Assembly (NCBI GenBank): GCA_965218555.1 | Contig: OZ244625.1 | Span: forward strand, 3,596,001-3,660,000 | Direction: 5' to 3' | Length of the DNA: 64,000 bases | Source of the DNA: JAPPLB01 sp965218555 | GTDB lineage: Bacteria > Acidobacteriota > Terriglobia > Bryobacterales > UBA6623 | In this document: positions 16,342-24,122 of the stretch, in pieces | Position numbering within the stretch: position 1 is the stretch's first letter | Layout: each line of letters begins with the position of its first letter | Notes under the pieces: model-generated | Told to the model about the DNA's origin: nothing | Database searches by the model: none | Seen by the model: the letters and a program-made list of their open reading frames with translations, nothing else | Position numbers and translations under genes: made by a program

Positions 16342-18147
16342 TCAAGCCTCCTCACCGACTCTCAAAACGGCTAAGAACGCTTCCTGGGGAATGTCCACTT
16401 TGCCCACCCGTTTCATGCGCCGTTTGCCCTCTCGCTGCTTTTCAATGAGCTTGCGTTTCCGGGTAATGTCTCCCCCGTAGCATTTCGCCAGGACGTTCTT
16501 GCGTAGCGCCGCGATGTTATTCCGGGCGACGATCTTGTTGCCGATGGCCGCCTGCAGGGCGACCTCGAACATCTGCCGGGGAATCAGCTTGCGCATCTTT
16601 TCGATCAGCACTTTACCGCGCTCGTGTGCTGCATCTTTGTGCACGATGATCGAGAGGACATCCACCGGGTCGCCTGAGACGAGAACATCGAGCTTGACCA
16701 TCGGCGACTCCCGATAGTCGGAGAAATGGTAGTCGACCGAGGCGTAGCCCCGGGAGGCTGTCTTGAGCCGATCGTAGAAATCCAGCACAATCTCGCTCAG
16801 TGGGACTTCGTACGTCAACACGACCCGATTGCTCGCCACATACTCGAAGTCCTTCTGGGCGCCGCGCTTCTCTTCGAGAAGTTTCAGAATGCCGCCCAGA
16901 TAGTCATCTGGGGTGATGACCGTGACGGTGAACACAGGCTCCTCGACATGATCGATTTCCTGGGTGTTCGGCCAACGGCTGGGGTTGTCGACTTCGATGG
17001 TTTCGCCGTCGGTCTTGCGGATGCGGTACCGGACCCCCGGGGCCGTTGTGATGAGATCGAGACCAAACTCCCGCTCCAACCGTTCTTGCACGATTTCCAG
17101 ATGCAGCAGTCCGAGAAAACCTGCCCGGAAACCGAACCCGAGCGCCGCCGAGCTTTCCGGCTCGAACTGGAACGAGCGGTCGTTGAGCTGCAGCTTCAGC
17201 AGGGCCTCGCGCAGAGCCGCGTGTGCATGGGATTCCACGCAATAAAGCCCGGCGAAGACCATCGGCCGGGACTCCTGGAAGCCCGGCAGCGGCTCGGACA
17301 GAGGGTTGGCGGCGTCGCAAATCGTGTCGCCGACCTTGGTCTCCATGACTTCCTTGATGTTCGCGACCACCCAACCGGCCTCGCCACAACGCAACGAATC
17401 AGTCGCCTGCGCTTTAGGTGTGCGAAAGCCGACTTCCTCTACAGTGAAAGTCTGTCCGGTCGACCACATACGAATCGTCATGCCCTTGCGCAACGACCCG
17501 TCGACCATACGGACGAGCATGACGACTCCACGGTAGGTGTCATACCAGGAGTCGAACAGCAAAGCCCTGGTGGGGCCGTCCGGGGCGCCCTGTGGCGGCG
17601 GTATGCGCCGGACGACGGCTTCGAGAATCTCGGGCACGCCTTGGCCCGACTTCGCACTCACCAGAAGCGAGTCGGAAGCGTCGAGCCCGATCGTCGATTC
17701 GATCTCCTCGAGCACCCGCTCGGGTTCCGCCGCGGGCAGATCAATTTTGTTGACCACCGGGACAATTTCGAGGCCATGGTCGAGAGCCAGATAGGTATTC
17801 GCCAGTGTCTGTGCTTCCACACCCTGGGCGGCGTCGACGACGAGCAGCGCTCCTTCGCACGACGCCAAGCTGCGTGAGACTTCGTAGGAGAAGTCAACAT
17901 GTCCGGGGGTGTCGATCAGATTCAGTTGATACCGCTCGCCGTTGCCGGCCTCGTACTCAAGCCGAACGGCCTGCGCCTTGATAGTGATGCCGCGTTCCCG
18001 CTCCAGGTCCATGCTGTCGAGAACCTGAGCCTTCATTTCGCGGGCGGTCAGAGCTCCGGTCAGCTCGAGCAGGCGGTCGGCCAGCGTCGACTTGCCATGA
18101 TCGATATGCGCAATGATGCAGAAATTCCGGATGTGGGAGGGGTCCAT
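16342..18147 (-). CDS. lepA: Elongation factor 4 (LepA) GTPase
   Basis: LepA/EF4 is a ribosome-bound translational GTPase. The ~601-residue product carries G1 AHIDHGKSTLADRLLE, G2 RERGITIKAQ, G3 DTPGHVDFSYEV and G4 NKIDLPAAEP. It has the LepA-specific C-terminal domain with CYGGDITRKRKLIEKQ and EGKRRMKRVGKVDIPQEAF. ATG 18147 (MDPSHIRNFCIIAHIDHG) fits the family start; a TTG at 18165 would add six residues. Neither has a strong ribosome site. It is separated by ~95 bases from purE, which lies upstream in the same direction. Confidence 0.95.
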   Translation of the reverse strand: MDPSHIRNFCIIAHIDHGKSTLADRLLELTGALTAREMKAQVLDSMDLERERGITIKAQAVRLEYEAGNGERYQLNLIDTPGHVDFSYEVSRSLASCEGALLVVDAAQGVEAQTLANTYLALDHGLEIVPVVNKIDLPAAEPERVLEEIESTIGLDASDSLLVSAKSGQGVPEILEAVVRRIPPPQGAPDGPTRALLFDSWYDTYRGVVMLVRMVDGSLRKGMTIRMWSTGQTFTVEEVGFRTPKAQATDSLRCGEAGWVVANIKEVMETKVGDTICDAANPLSEPLPGFQESRPMVFAGLYCVESHAHAALREALLKLQLNDRSFQFEPESSAALGFGFRAGFLGLLHLEIVQERLEREFGLDLITTAPGVRYRIRKTDGETIEVDNPSRWPNTQEIDHVEEPVFTVTVITPDDYLGGILKLLEEKRGAQKDFEYVASNRVVLTYEVPLSEIVLDFYDRLKTASRGYASVDYHFSDYRESPMVKLDVLVSGDPVDVLSIIVHKDAAHERGKVLIEKMRKLIPRQMFEVALQAAIGNKIVARNNIAALRKNVLAKCYGGDITRKRKLIEKQREGKRRMKRVGKVDIPQEAFLAVLRVGEEA

Positions 18148-18241
18148 CAGGAGGGCCGGCGGCAAGAAACCGCAGCCGCAGGTTTCAAGCTATCAGCGAT
18201 CCTCCGAGGAGTCAATCTCGGGGCCGGGAGGCGGCGGATGG

Positions 18242-18736
18242 TCACACCGGCAGGGTCGCGGCCTTGACCTTCTCTGTCTGCGCCTCGCGAAACCGGATTA
18301 GTTTCTCGCGCAGCGCTGGCCGCTTGCGCGCCAGGATGGCGACCGCCAGCAGCGCGGCGTTCTTCGCACCGGCCTTGCCGATGGCAAGGGTTCCGACCGG
18401 GATTCCGCCGGGCATCTGAACCGTCGCAAGCAGCGAGTCCAGTCCGTTCAACACGCTGGACATCGGCACGCCGAGGACCGGCAAGATGGTGTGCGCCGCC
18501 ACGACGCCGGCCAGGTGAGCCGCTCCACCTGCCGCCGCGATCATCACCTCCAGGCCGCGCTCCTCAGCCGTCGAGACAAATGCCACCACCGCCTCCGGCG
18601 TGCGGTGCGCCGACAGAGCCCTGCATTCGTGGGGCACGCCGAAGTCCTTAAGCACATCCGACGCGTTTTTCATCGTCTCCCAATCGGACGTGCTTCCCAT
18701 GAGGATTCCGACGAGAGGTGTTTCCTGATCTGCCAT
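18242..18736 (-). CDS. purE: N5-carboxyaminoimidazole ribonucleotide mutase
   Basis: PurE moves the carboxyl group from N5 to C4 of the imidazole ring in purine synthesis. The 164-residue product shows the class I pattern: GILMGSTSDWETMKNA for substrate binding, then ECRALSAHRTPEAV, AAAGGAAHLAGVVAAHTILP and GTLAIGKAGAKNAALLAVAIL. No purK is adjacent. It starts back-to-back with the SMP-30 region on the other strand. purH lies 33 kb away, so purine genes here are scattered rather than in one operon. Confidence 0.96.
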   Translation of the reverse strand: MADQETPLVGILMGSTSDWETMKNASDVLKDFGVPHECRALSAHRTPEAVVAFVSTAEERGLEVMIAAAGGAAHLAGVVAAHTILPVLGVPMSSVLNGLDSLLATVQMPGGIPVGTLAIGKAGAKNAALLAVAILARKRPALREKLIRFREAQTEKVKAATLPV

Positions 18737-18857
18737 GCCATTGACTCGCTTTGAGGAATTGATGCGTCCGCTGCACGGGGCTCAGCAAGCCCGCCACGCG
18801 CCGAACGCGGGGTATACTGTTACGGTTTCTGGACACGAAGACCCTTCGGAGGACCTT

Positions 18858-19862
18858 GTGAACCGAGCAATTGGGCTCACCATTCTAGCACTGGCTTTGG
18901 GTTGTGCATGGCTGATCGGGAGCGGTTGCGCGCCGGCTTCCGATTCCGTGATGGAGAGCATCCCGGCGGCCGGCATTCCCAAGGTCGAGGTCACCGCGAG
19001 CATAGCTTTCACCGAGGGCCCAACGGTCTACAAAGACGACAGCGTTTTCTTCACTGATACAAGGAGTCACCGCATCATGCGGGCGATGCCCGACGGCGAG
19101 CTTGTTGTCTTCAGGGAGAACAGCAATCGCGCCAACGGCCTCGTTTTCGACGACCAGTGGCGCCTCATCTCCTGCGAAGGCAGCGACGCCAAACTCGACA
19201 ACCCGAGGCTGACTCGCACCAACATGGAGACCGGCGAGATCGAAGTCATCGCCGAATCCTTCGGGGGCAAACGCCTCAACCAGCCGAACGACGTCACATT
19301 CGACAGTCAGGGCCGGTTGTATTTCACTGACCGTCCCCGCAAGGACCCGGTGCCCGACCAGACGAACGTCGACGCTGTCTACCGCATTGACACCGACGGT
19401 TCGATCCATCAGATCCTCAAGGCACCCGCTATTGACAAGCCGAACGGCCTCGTCATTTCCCCAGACGACAAGACGTTCTACCTGATCGAGGCGCACCCCG
19501 ACGCCGACCGCGCCCGGATGATCCGCGCTTATGACCTGCAGCCTGACGGAACGGTCACGAACATGCGGATCTTTCACGATTTCTATCCTGGTCGCAGTGG
19601 CGACGGCATGACTATCGACAGCGAGGGCAACCTCTATGTTGCCGCTGGTCTGCATCGTCTGCGCCGGACGAGCGAGACCCTCGACACGAAGTGCGGCGTC
19701 CACGTCTTCGCGCCGGACGGCGAGCTGAAACAGTTCGTTCCGATCCCCGAGGACATCATTACGAATTGCGCCTTCGGAGGTCCCGATCTGAAGACCCTCT
19801 ACGTCACAGCCGGGAAAACGCTCTTCAAATTCAACACCGAGATCAAGGGCACCCGCCGCTAG
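18858..19862 (+). CDS. SMP-30/gluconolactonase-like lipoprotein
   Basis: GTG 18858 is preceded by GGAGG at 18848-18852, 5 bases away, and begins a lipoprotein signal (NRAIGLTILALALGCAWLIG, lipobox at GSGCAP). A longer frame back to 18735 is rejected as it lacks these features. The 334-residue product is a six-bladed propeller of the SMP-30 family: FTEGPTVYKDDSVFFTDT, NRANGLVFDDQWRL, LNQPNDVTFDSQGRLYFTD and DKPNGLVISPDDKTFYLIE carry the usual Glu/Asn/Asp metal ligands. It probably hydrolyses sugar lactones in the periplasm. A second family member lies at 57994-58974. Confidence 0.9.
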   Translation: MNRAIGLTILALALGCAWLIGSGCAPASDSVMESIPAAGIPKVEVTASIAFTEGPTVYKDDSVFFTDTRSHRIMRAMPDGELVVFRENSNRANGLVFDDQWRLISCEGSDAKLDNPRLTRTNMETGEIEVIAESFGGKRLNQPNDVTFDSQGRLYFTDRPRKDPVPDQTNVDAVYRIDTDGSIHQILKAPAIDKPNGLVISPDDKTFYLIEAHPDADRARMIRAYDLQPDGTVTNMRIFHDFYPGRSGDGMTIDSEGNLYVAAGLHRLRRTSETLDTKCGVHVFAPDGELKQFVPIPEDIITNCAFGGPDLKTLYVTAGKTLFKFNTEIKGTRR

Positions 19863-19934
19863 CCTGCTTTTCTCGCCACTCGGCGAGAGAAGCGGGCAGA
19901 AGCGGAACCATCTCGGCAGGAAACGCAAAACACC

Positions 19935-21104
19935 ATGAGACTATCGAGCCGAATGGAAGGCGTCCGCGGCGAGGGCGCATTTGATGTTCTGGTGAAAGCG
20001 CGGGCTCTCGAAGCCAAGGGTCACTCCATCATCCACATGGAAATCGGCGAGCCCGACTTCCCGACACCGGTGAATATTGTCGAGGCCGGCCGACAGGCGC
20101 TTGCCGACGGCTGGACGAAATACGGTGCGACGCAAGGCGACCCCGAGCTACGCGAGGTGATCGCAGAGTTGGTTTCGAAATCACGCGGCATTGCCGTCAG
20201 CGCACAGAACGTCGTCGTAACACCCGGCGGCAAGCCCATCCTTTTCTTCCCGTTGCTGGCGTTGCTCGAACCCGGCGACGAGGTTCTCTATCCGAACCCA
20301 AGCTTCCCCATCTACGAGTCCGTCATTCGCTATTGCGGAGCGACACCGCTGCCGCTGCCGCTGCTTGAAGAGCGTGGGTTCTCGCTCGACCTCGACATGC
20401 TGCGCGCTAAGCTCTCTCCCCATACAAAGGTTCTGATGATCAACTCGCCTCAGAACCCGACGGGCGGCGTCATCCCCGAAGAGGACATCCGAGCCATCGC
20501 CGAGTTGGTCCGCGACCGTGACATCATGGTCCTTTCCGACGAGGTCTACAGCAACATCTACTTCGACCGCAAGCCATTCTCGATCGCGTCGCTACCTGGG
20601 ATGGCCGAGAAGACGATCATCCTTGACGGCTTCTCCAAGACGTACTCCATGACCGGTTGGCGCATGGGTTATGGTGTTATGCCGAAATGGCTCGTGGACG
20701 GGGTCTGCCTGATGATGGTCAACTGCGTCTCGCACACGGCCAGCTTTTCGCAGCGCGCCGGCATCGAGGCCCTCACGGGTCCGCAAGACGCCGTTGCAGA
20801 GATGGTTGCGGAATTCAAGCGACGGCGCGAGGTGATCGTCGAGGGCTTTAACCGCATCCCCGGCTTTTCGTGCACCATGCCCGGGGGCGCATTCTATGCT
20901 TTCCCGAACGTCAAGGAAACGAGGATTCCGTCTGACGAGTTAGCCGACCGCATCCTCAACGAGGCAGGAGTGGCCTGCCTAACGGGGACGAGCTTCGGCT
21001 CGTTCGGCGAGGGCTATCTACGCTTCAGTTATGCGACCGCGCTGGACCAGATCCACGAAGCTCTCGATCGCATCGACAGAATGATGCGCGAAATCTTGGG
21101 CTAG
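19935..21104 (+). CDS. PLP-dependent class I/II aminotransferase
   Basis: The 389-residue product has the fold-type I aminotransferase set: HMEIGEPDFPTPVNIVEAG, YGATQGDPELREVIAE, NPSFPIYESVI, INSPQNPTGGVIPEEDI and the PLP lysine in DGFSKTYSMTGWRMGY. The final Arg that binds the substrate carboxylate lies in GEGYLRFSYATALDQI. This resembles aspartate or aromatic aminotransferases of the I-gamma group, but substrate cannot be fixed from sequence. It begins 72 bases after the SMP-30 gene in the same direction and converges with an EamA permease gene. Confidence 0.92.
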   Translation: MRLSSRMEGVRGEGAFDVLVKARALEAKGHSIIHMEIGEPDFPTPVNIVEAGRQALADGWTKYGATQGDPELREVIAELVSKSRGIAVSAQNVVVTPGGKPILFFPLLALLEPGDEVLYPNPSFPIYESVIRYCGATPLPLPLLEERGFSLDLDMLRAKLSPHTKVLMINSPQNPTGGVIPEEDIRAIAELVRDRDIMVLSDEVYSNIYFDRKPFSIASLPGMAEKTIILDGFSKTYSMTGWRMGYGVMPKWLVDGVCLMMVNCVSHTASFSQRAGIEALTGPQDAVAEMVAEFKRRREVIVEGFNRIPGFSCTMPGGAFYAFPNVKETRIPSDELADRILNEAGVACLTGTSFGSFGEGYLRFSYATALDQIHEALDRIDRMMREILG

Positions 21105-21112
21105 GCGACTTA

Positions 21113-22027
21113 CTATTCCGCCTCGAAGACGGCTTTGCGTCCCGCGCGAGTCGCTACTGTGATGCCTCCCGTGACCGTCAGAACGCCGATGATCAGTCTC
21201 GCGGTGAGTGCTTCCTCGAAAAGCCAGCCGCTCAACAATATGCCGAAGATCGGCACCGTGAACGAAAAAACGGACAACGACCCCGGGCTATGCTTCTGCA
21301 GCAGGACCGCCCAAGCCATGAAGGTCAGGCCGGAAACGACGGCTCCCTGGTAGATCGTGCCTGCGACCGCCTCCCAGGTCACCGGCCCCCGAATTCCCTG
21401 ACCCGCGATCCAAGCCGCCAATGCGAAACCGGGCAGCGATAGAACCATTTGCCAGAAGACCAGTTTGGTGGGCTCGATTCGCTGCACAAGCCGTTGTGTG
21501 TAGACAAGCCTCGCTCCGACCAGGATGCCGGAGATCAGAACAGCGAGGTTGCCCAGTAGTGGGTTCCTCGCGAGAGCCGCATCGGGGCGGCCTAAGGAGA
21601 CGATGACGACACCGATGAAGGCGCCGGCAAGACCGAGCACCCGCGCCGGAGACAGCCGGTCTTCGGGCACGACAAAGTGAGCGATGAGGTTCGCAAAGAT
21701 CGGGTTCGAGTTGATCAGGATGACGGCGTAGGCGGGGGATGTATAGTCGGCGCCGATGTGTAAGATACCGATCTGAACCAGAAACAGGAGAGTGAGTTGC
21801 GCCAGAGGGCGGTGCTCATCCGTTTGGATTTTTAGATCCGCGCCGCGCACTGCCCCCCACAGGCCCACGGCGAGCGCCCCGACTATCATGCGGAGAAAAG
21901 CGGTGCGGAAAGGGGAAAAGCCGGTGAGACCGAACTTGAGAGCAACTTGGTTTCCGCCCCGAAAGAAGCAAACGCCCAAGGCGATCAGAGCGGTCGGCCA
22001 GCCGATCGGCTGCAGTGGAGAGGCCAC
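21113..22027 (-). CDS. EamA (DMT-superfamily) transporter 1
   Basis: The 304-residue, very hydrophobic product has about ten membrane helices in two EamA repeats. The first opens with ALGVCFFRGGNQVALKFGLT and the second with LLGNLAVLISGILVGARLVY. Both contain the expected pattern, with FVVPEDRLSPARVLGLAGAF linking them. Such proteins export or import small metabolites such as amino acids. It belongs to a run of three similar genes (21113-24069) all on the minus strand, evidently tandem duplicates. The neighbouring aminotransferases hint at an amino-acid-related substrate, but this is inference. Confidence 0.88.
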   Translation of the reverse strand: MASPLQPIGWPTALIALGVCFFRGGNQVALKFGLTGFSPFRTAFLRMIVGALAVGLWGAVRGADLKIQTDEHRPLAQLTLLFLVQIGILHIGADYTSPAYAVILINSNPIFANLIAHFVVPEDRLSPARVLGLAGAFIGVVIVSLGRPDAALARNPLLGNLAVLISGILVGARLVYTQRLVQRIEPTKLVFWQMVLSLPGFALAAWIAGQGIRGPVTWEAVAGTIYQGAVVSGLTFMAWAVLLQKHSPGSLSVFSFTVPIFGILLSGWLFEEALTARLIIGVLTVTGGITVATRAGRKAVFEAE

Positions 22028-22103
22028 AGGCAGCCCAGCTTAGCAGGATCCCGCCGCCGGCCGGAATCCGGTCGGACTGACCGCCGACAAGACAAAACCG
22101 CTT

Positions 22104-23135
22104 CTACGCTGCGCGTTTGATCGGCTCGGTCTGATCTTCTGCACTCGGGTCGACGGCCGGGCGGGGTTGATGCCGGGCGACGATGATAATGCCCGTAACG
22201 ACCCCGGCGGCGCCTGCGACGAACGACGGTGGCAGACTCTCGGAGAAGATGAAAGTGCTGAAAATCACGCCGAACAACGGCGCCGGGAACGCGAATACCG
22301 AAATCACGCCCGGCGGATAGTCACGAAGGAGCCGCGTCCACATGATGAAACAGAAGCCCGCCACGATCACGCCCTGATAGAAGATGGCGGCAACCGGCAT
22401 CCACGTCAGCGGAGCAATAGTTACCGGCTCGAAGATCAGCGCGGTTGCGAGGAAGAACGGTTCGGCGATGACCAACGTCCAAAAAATGGCGCGGGTGGCG
22501 TCAACTTGCTGGACGACTCTCTTTGTCGCGACCGAGCGGGCCGCGACAAAGAATGCCGATACGGTGCAGATTATATTGCCCCAATAGGGATGCGGGGCCA
22601 AGTGGGCGGCGGGCTTGCCGAGAAAGATGAAACAGATGCCGGCGAACGCAACGGTCAAGCCCACAAGGCGCATTCCCGAAACGTGATCGCCCGGCACAAA
22701 GTAGTGCGCCAGCAGATTGGTAAAGATGGGATGCGCACTGATGAGCATCACGGCGTAAGCGGCCGAAGTCAGGTTCACGCCGTGGTTCAACAGCGAGATC
22801 TGGATAAAGCAGAACAGTCCGAGCGCCAGCAGCGGTCCCCACTCCTCGCGGTCGGGCCAGAGGCGAATTCCTTCACCGCGCGCCCACAGACCGATGATGA
22901 CCGCGCCAATGCCCATCCGCCAGAAGGCGCCCCAGAACGGGGCGAAGGCCGACAGACCGACTTTCAACGCAACGATGTTGGCGCCCCAGAAGAAGGAAAT
23001 GCAGAGAGCAACCAGAGCGACCGCCACGCCCACGGACTTGTTGCGGGGCAGCGCGCCGTTGCCCATTTCGAGCGGCGGAGACGGGGTGACCGCGGGGATA
23101 GCGCGAGCCTGCCATCCTTTGAGCAGTGCTCTCAT
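22104..23135 (-). CDS. EamA (DMT-superfamily) transporter 2
   Basis: The 343-residue product has ten predicted helices and the same layout as its neighbour (FFWGANIVALKVGLSAFAPF, YAVMLISAHPIFTNLLAHYF, WGNIICTVSAFFVAARSV). ATG 23135 overlaps the stop of transporter 3 in an ATGA, supporting this start. The first ~35 residues (MRALLKGWQARAIPAVTPSP) are extra relative to transporter 1, and an internal ATG (MGNGALPRNKSVG) could be used instead. An upstream in-frame start at 23180 is rejected because of the overlap. Substrate unknown. Confidence 0.87.
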   Translation of the reverse strand: MRALLKGWQARAIPAVTPSPPLEMGNGALPRNKSVGVAVALVALCISFFWGANIVALKVGLSAFAPFWGAFWRMGIGAVIIGLWARGEGIRLWPDREEWGPLLALGLFCFIQISLLNHGVNLTSAAYAVMLISAHPIFTNLLAHYFVPGDHVSGMRLVGLTVAFAGICFIFLGKPAAHLAPHPYWGNIICTVSAFFVAARSVATKRVVQQVDATRAIFWTLVIAEPFFLATALIFEPVTIAPLTWMPVAAIFYQGVIVAGFCFIMWTRLLRDYPPGVISVFAFPAPLFGVIFSTFIFSESLPPSFVAGAAGVVTGIIIVARHQPRPAVDPSAEDQTEPIKRAA

Positions 23136-24069
23136 CGCGCCGGCTCCCTGACGGCGGCGGGCCTCCGCGCTCCGGCCCACTTGCCGGTGGCAATCAGGAT
23201 GCCCGCCGTTACGGCGACAACTCCGAAAATCAGCCTCGCAGTGATCGCCTCACCGTAGATCAAGCCGCTCAACAAGACCCCGAAAATAGGCGTGCTGAAC
23301 GCGAACATCGAGAGGGCGCCGGGGCTGATGGTCTTCAGCAGCGTCGTCCAAACCATGAAGCAGAAACCCGCAATGACCACTCCTTGAAAGAGGATGGCCC
23401 AAACGGCTTCGGCATTGACTGGCTGCAAGAAGGGTTTCTCGAGAGTCAAAGCGGCGACGAGAAACACCGGAAGGGAAAAGATCATCATCCACAGGATGGG
23501 CCGAACAGGATCGATCGTCTGAACCAATCGTTGCGTGTAGACGGTGCGAGCGCCGAGCAGGAAGCCGGAGAAAGTGACCACCAGATTACCGAGGATCGGT
23601 CTCGCGCCCAGAGAGGCATCCGGCCTGCCCAGGAAAACGACGCAAATACCGCCAAACGCCAGCACGAGACCGAGCACGCGAGTCCACGACAAACGGTCCT
23701 CGGGCACGAAGAAGTGCCCGAGGAAGTTGGCAAAGACCGGGTGGGCGTTCAGTAACACGACGGCGTAGGCCGGTGAAGTCCAATGTACGCCGAAGTTCAG
23801 CGCCGAAATCTGTATGACGAACAATAATCCCAACCCAGCCAGCAGACGCCGTTCGCCCCGAGTCGGTGTGAGAGGGATCCTTGGCTCCAACCCCACAACG
23901 CGACCACTACGATCCCCGCAAGTATCCTCCAGAAGGCGCTCCAGAAGGGTGCAAAGGTCTGCAAACCGATCTTCAGCGCAACGACATTGCCACCCCACAG
24001 GATGCAGGTCGTCAGCGCCGCCAGAGCGCCGCTGAGAGTGAGGTGGTTGACTGTTTCCGTTCTCGACAT
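23132..24069 (-). pseudogene. EamA (DMT-superfamily) transporter 3, one-base frameshift
   Basis: Two frames join into one EamA protein. The N-terminal part starts at ATG 24069 (MSRTETVNHLTLSGALAALT, then CILWGGNVVALKIGLQTFAPF) and runs to ALWGWSQ. The rest is in the next frame (IPLTPTRGERRLLAGLGL, then PAYAVVLLNAHPVFANFLGH) and ends at 23132. Alignment with transporter 2 puts the break at about 23876-23882, where one base is missing within CAAGGATCC on the coding strand; with it the linker has the same length as in the paralogue. It may be a real inactivation or a sequencing error. It starts 54 bases after the FAD oxidoreductase stop. Confidence 0.8.
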
Positions 24070-24122
24070 GAGATGAGATCGGCCGGCCTCGCAGGCATCT
24101 ACTGCCAAGGAGGCATGGCCTG

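Noticed and set aside
18735..18857. N-terminal extension of the SMP-30 lipoprotein gene
   Set aside because: The extension has no family similarity; a strong GGAGG and lipoprotein signal begin at 18858.
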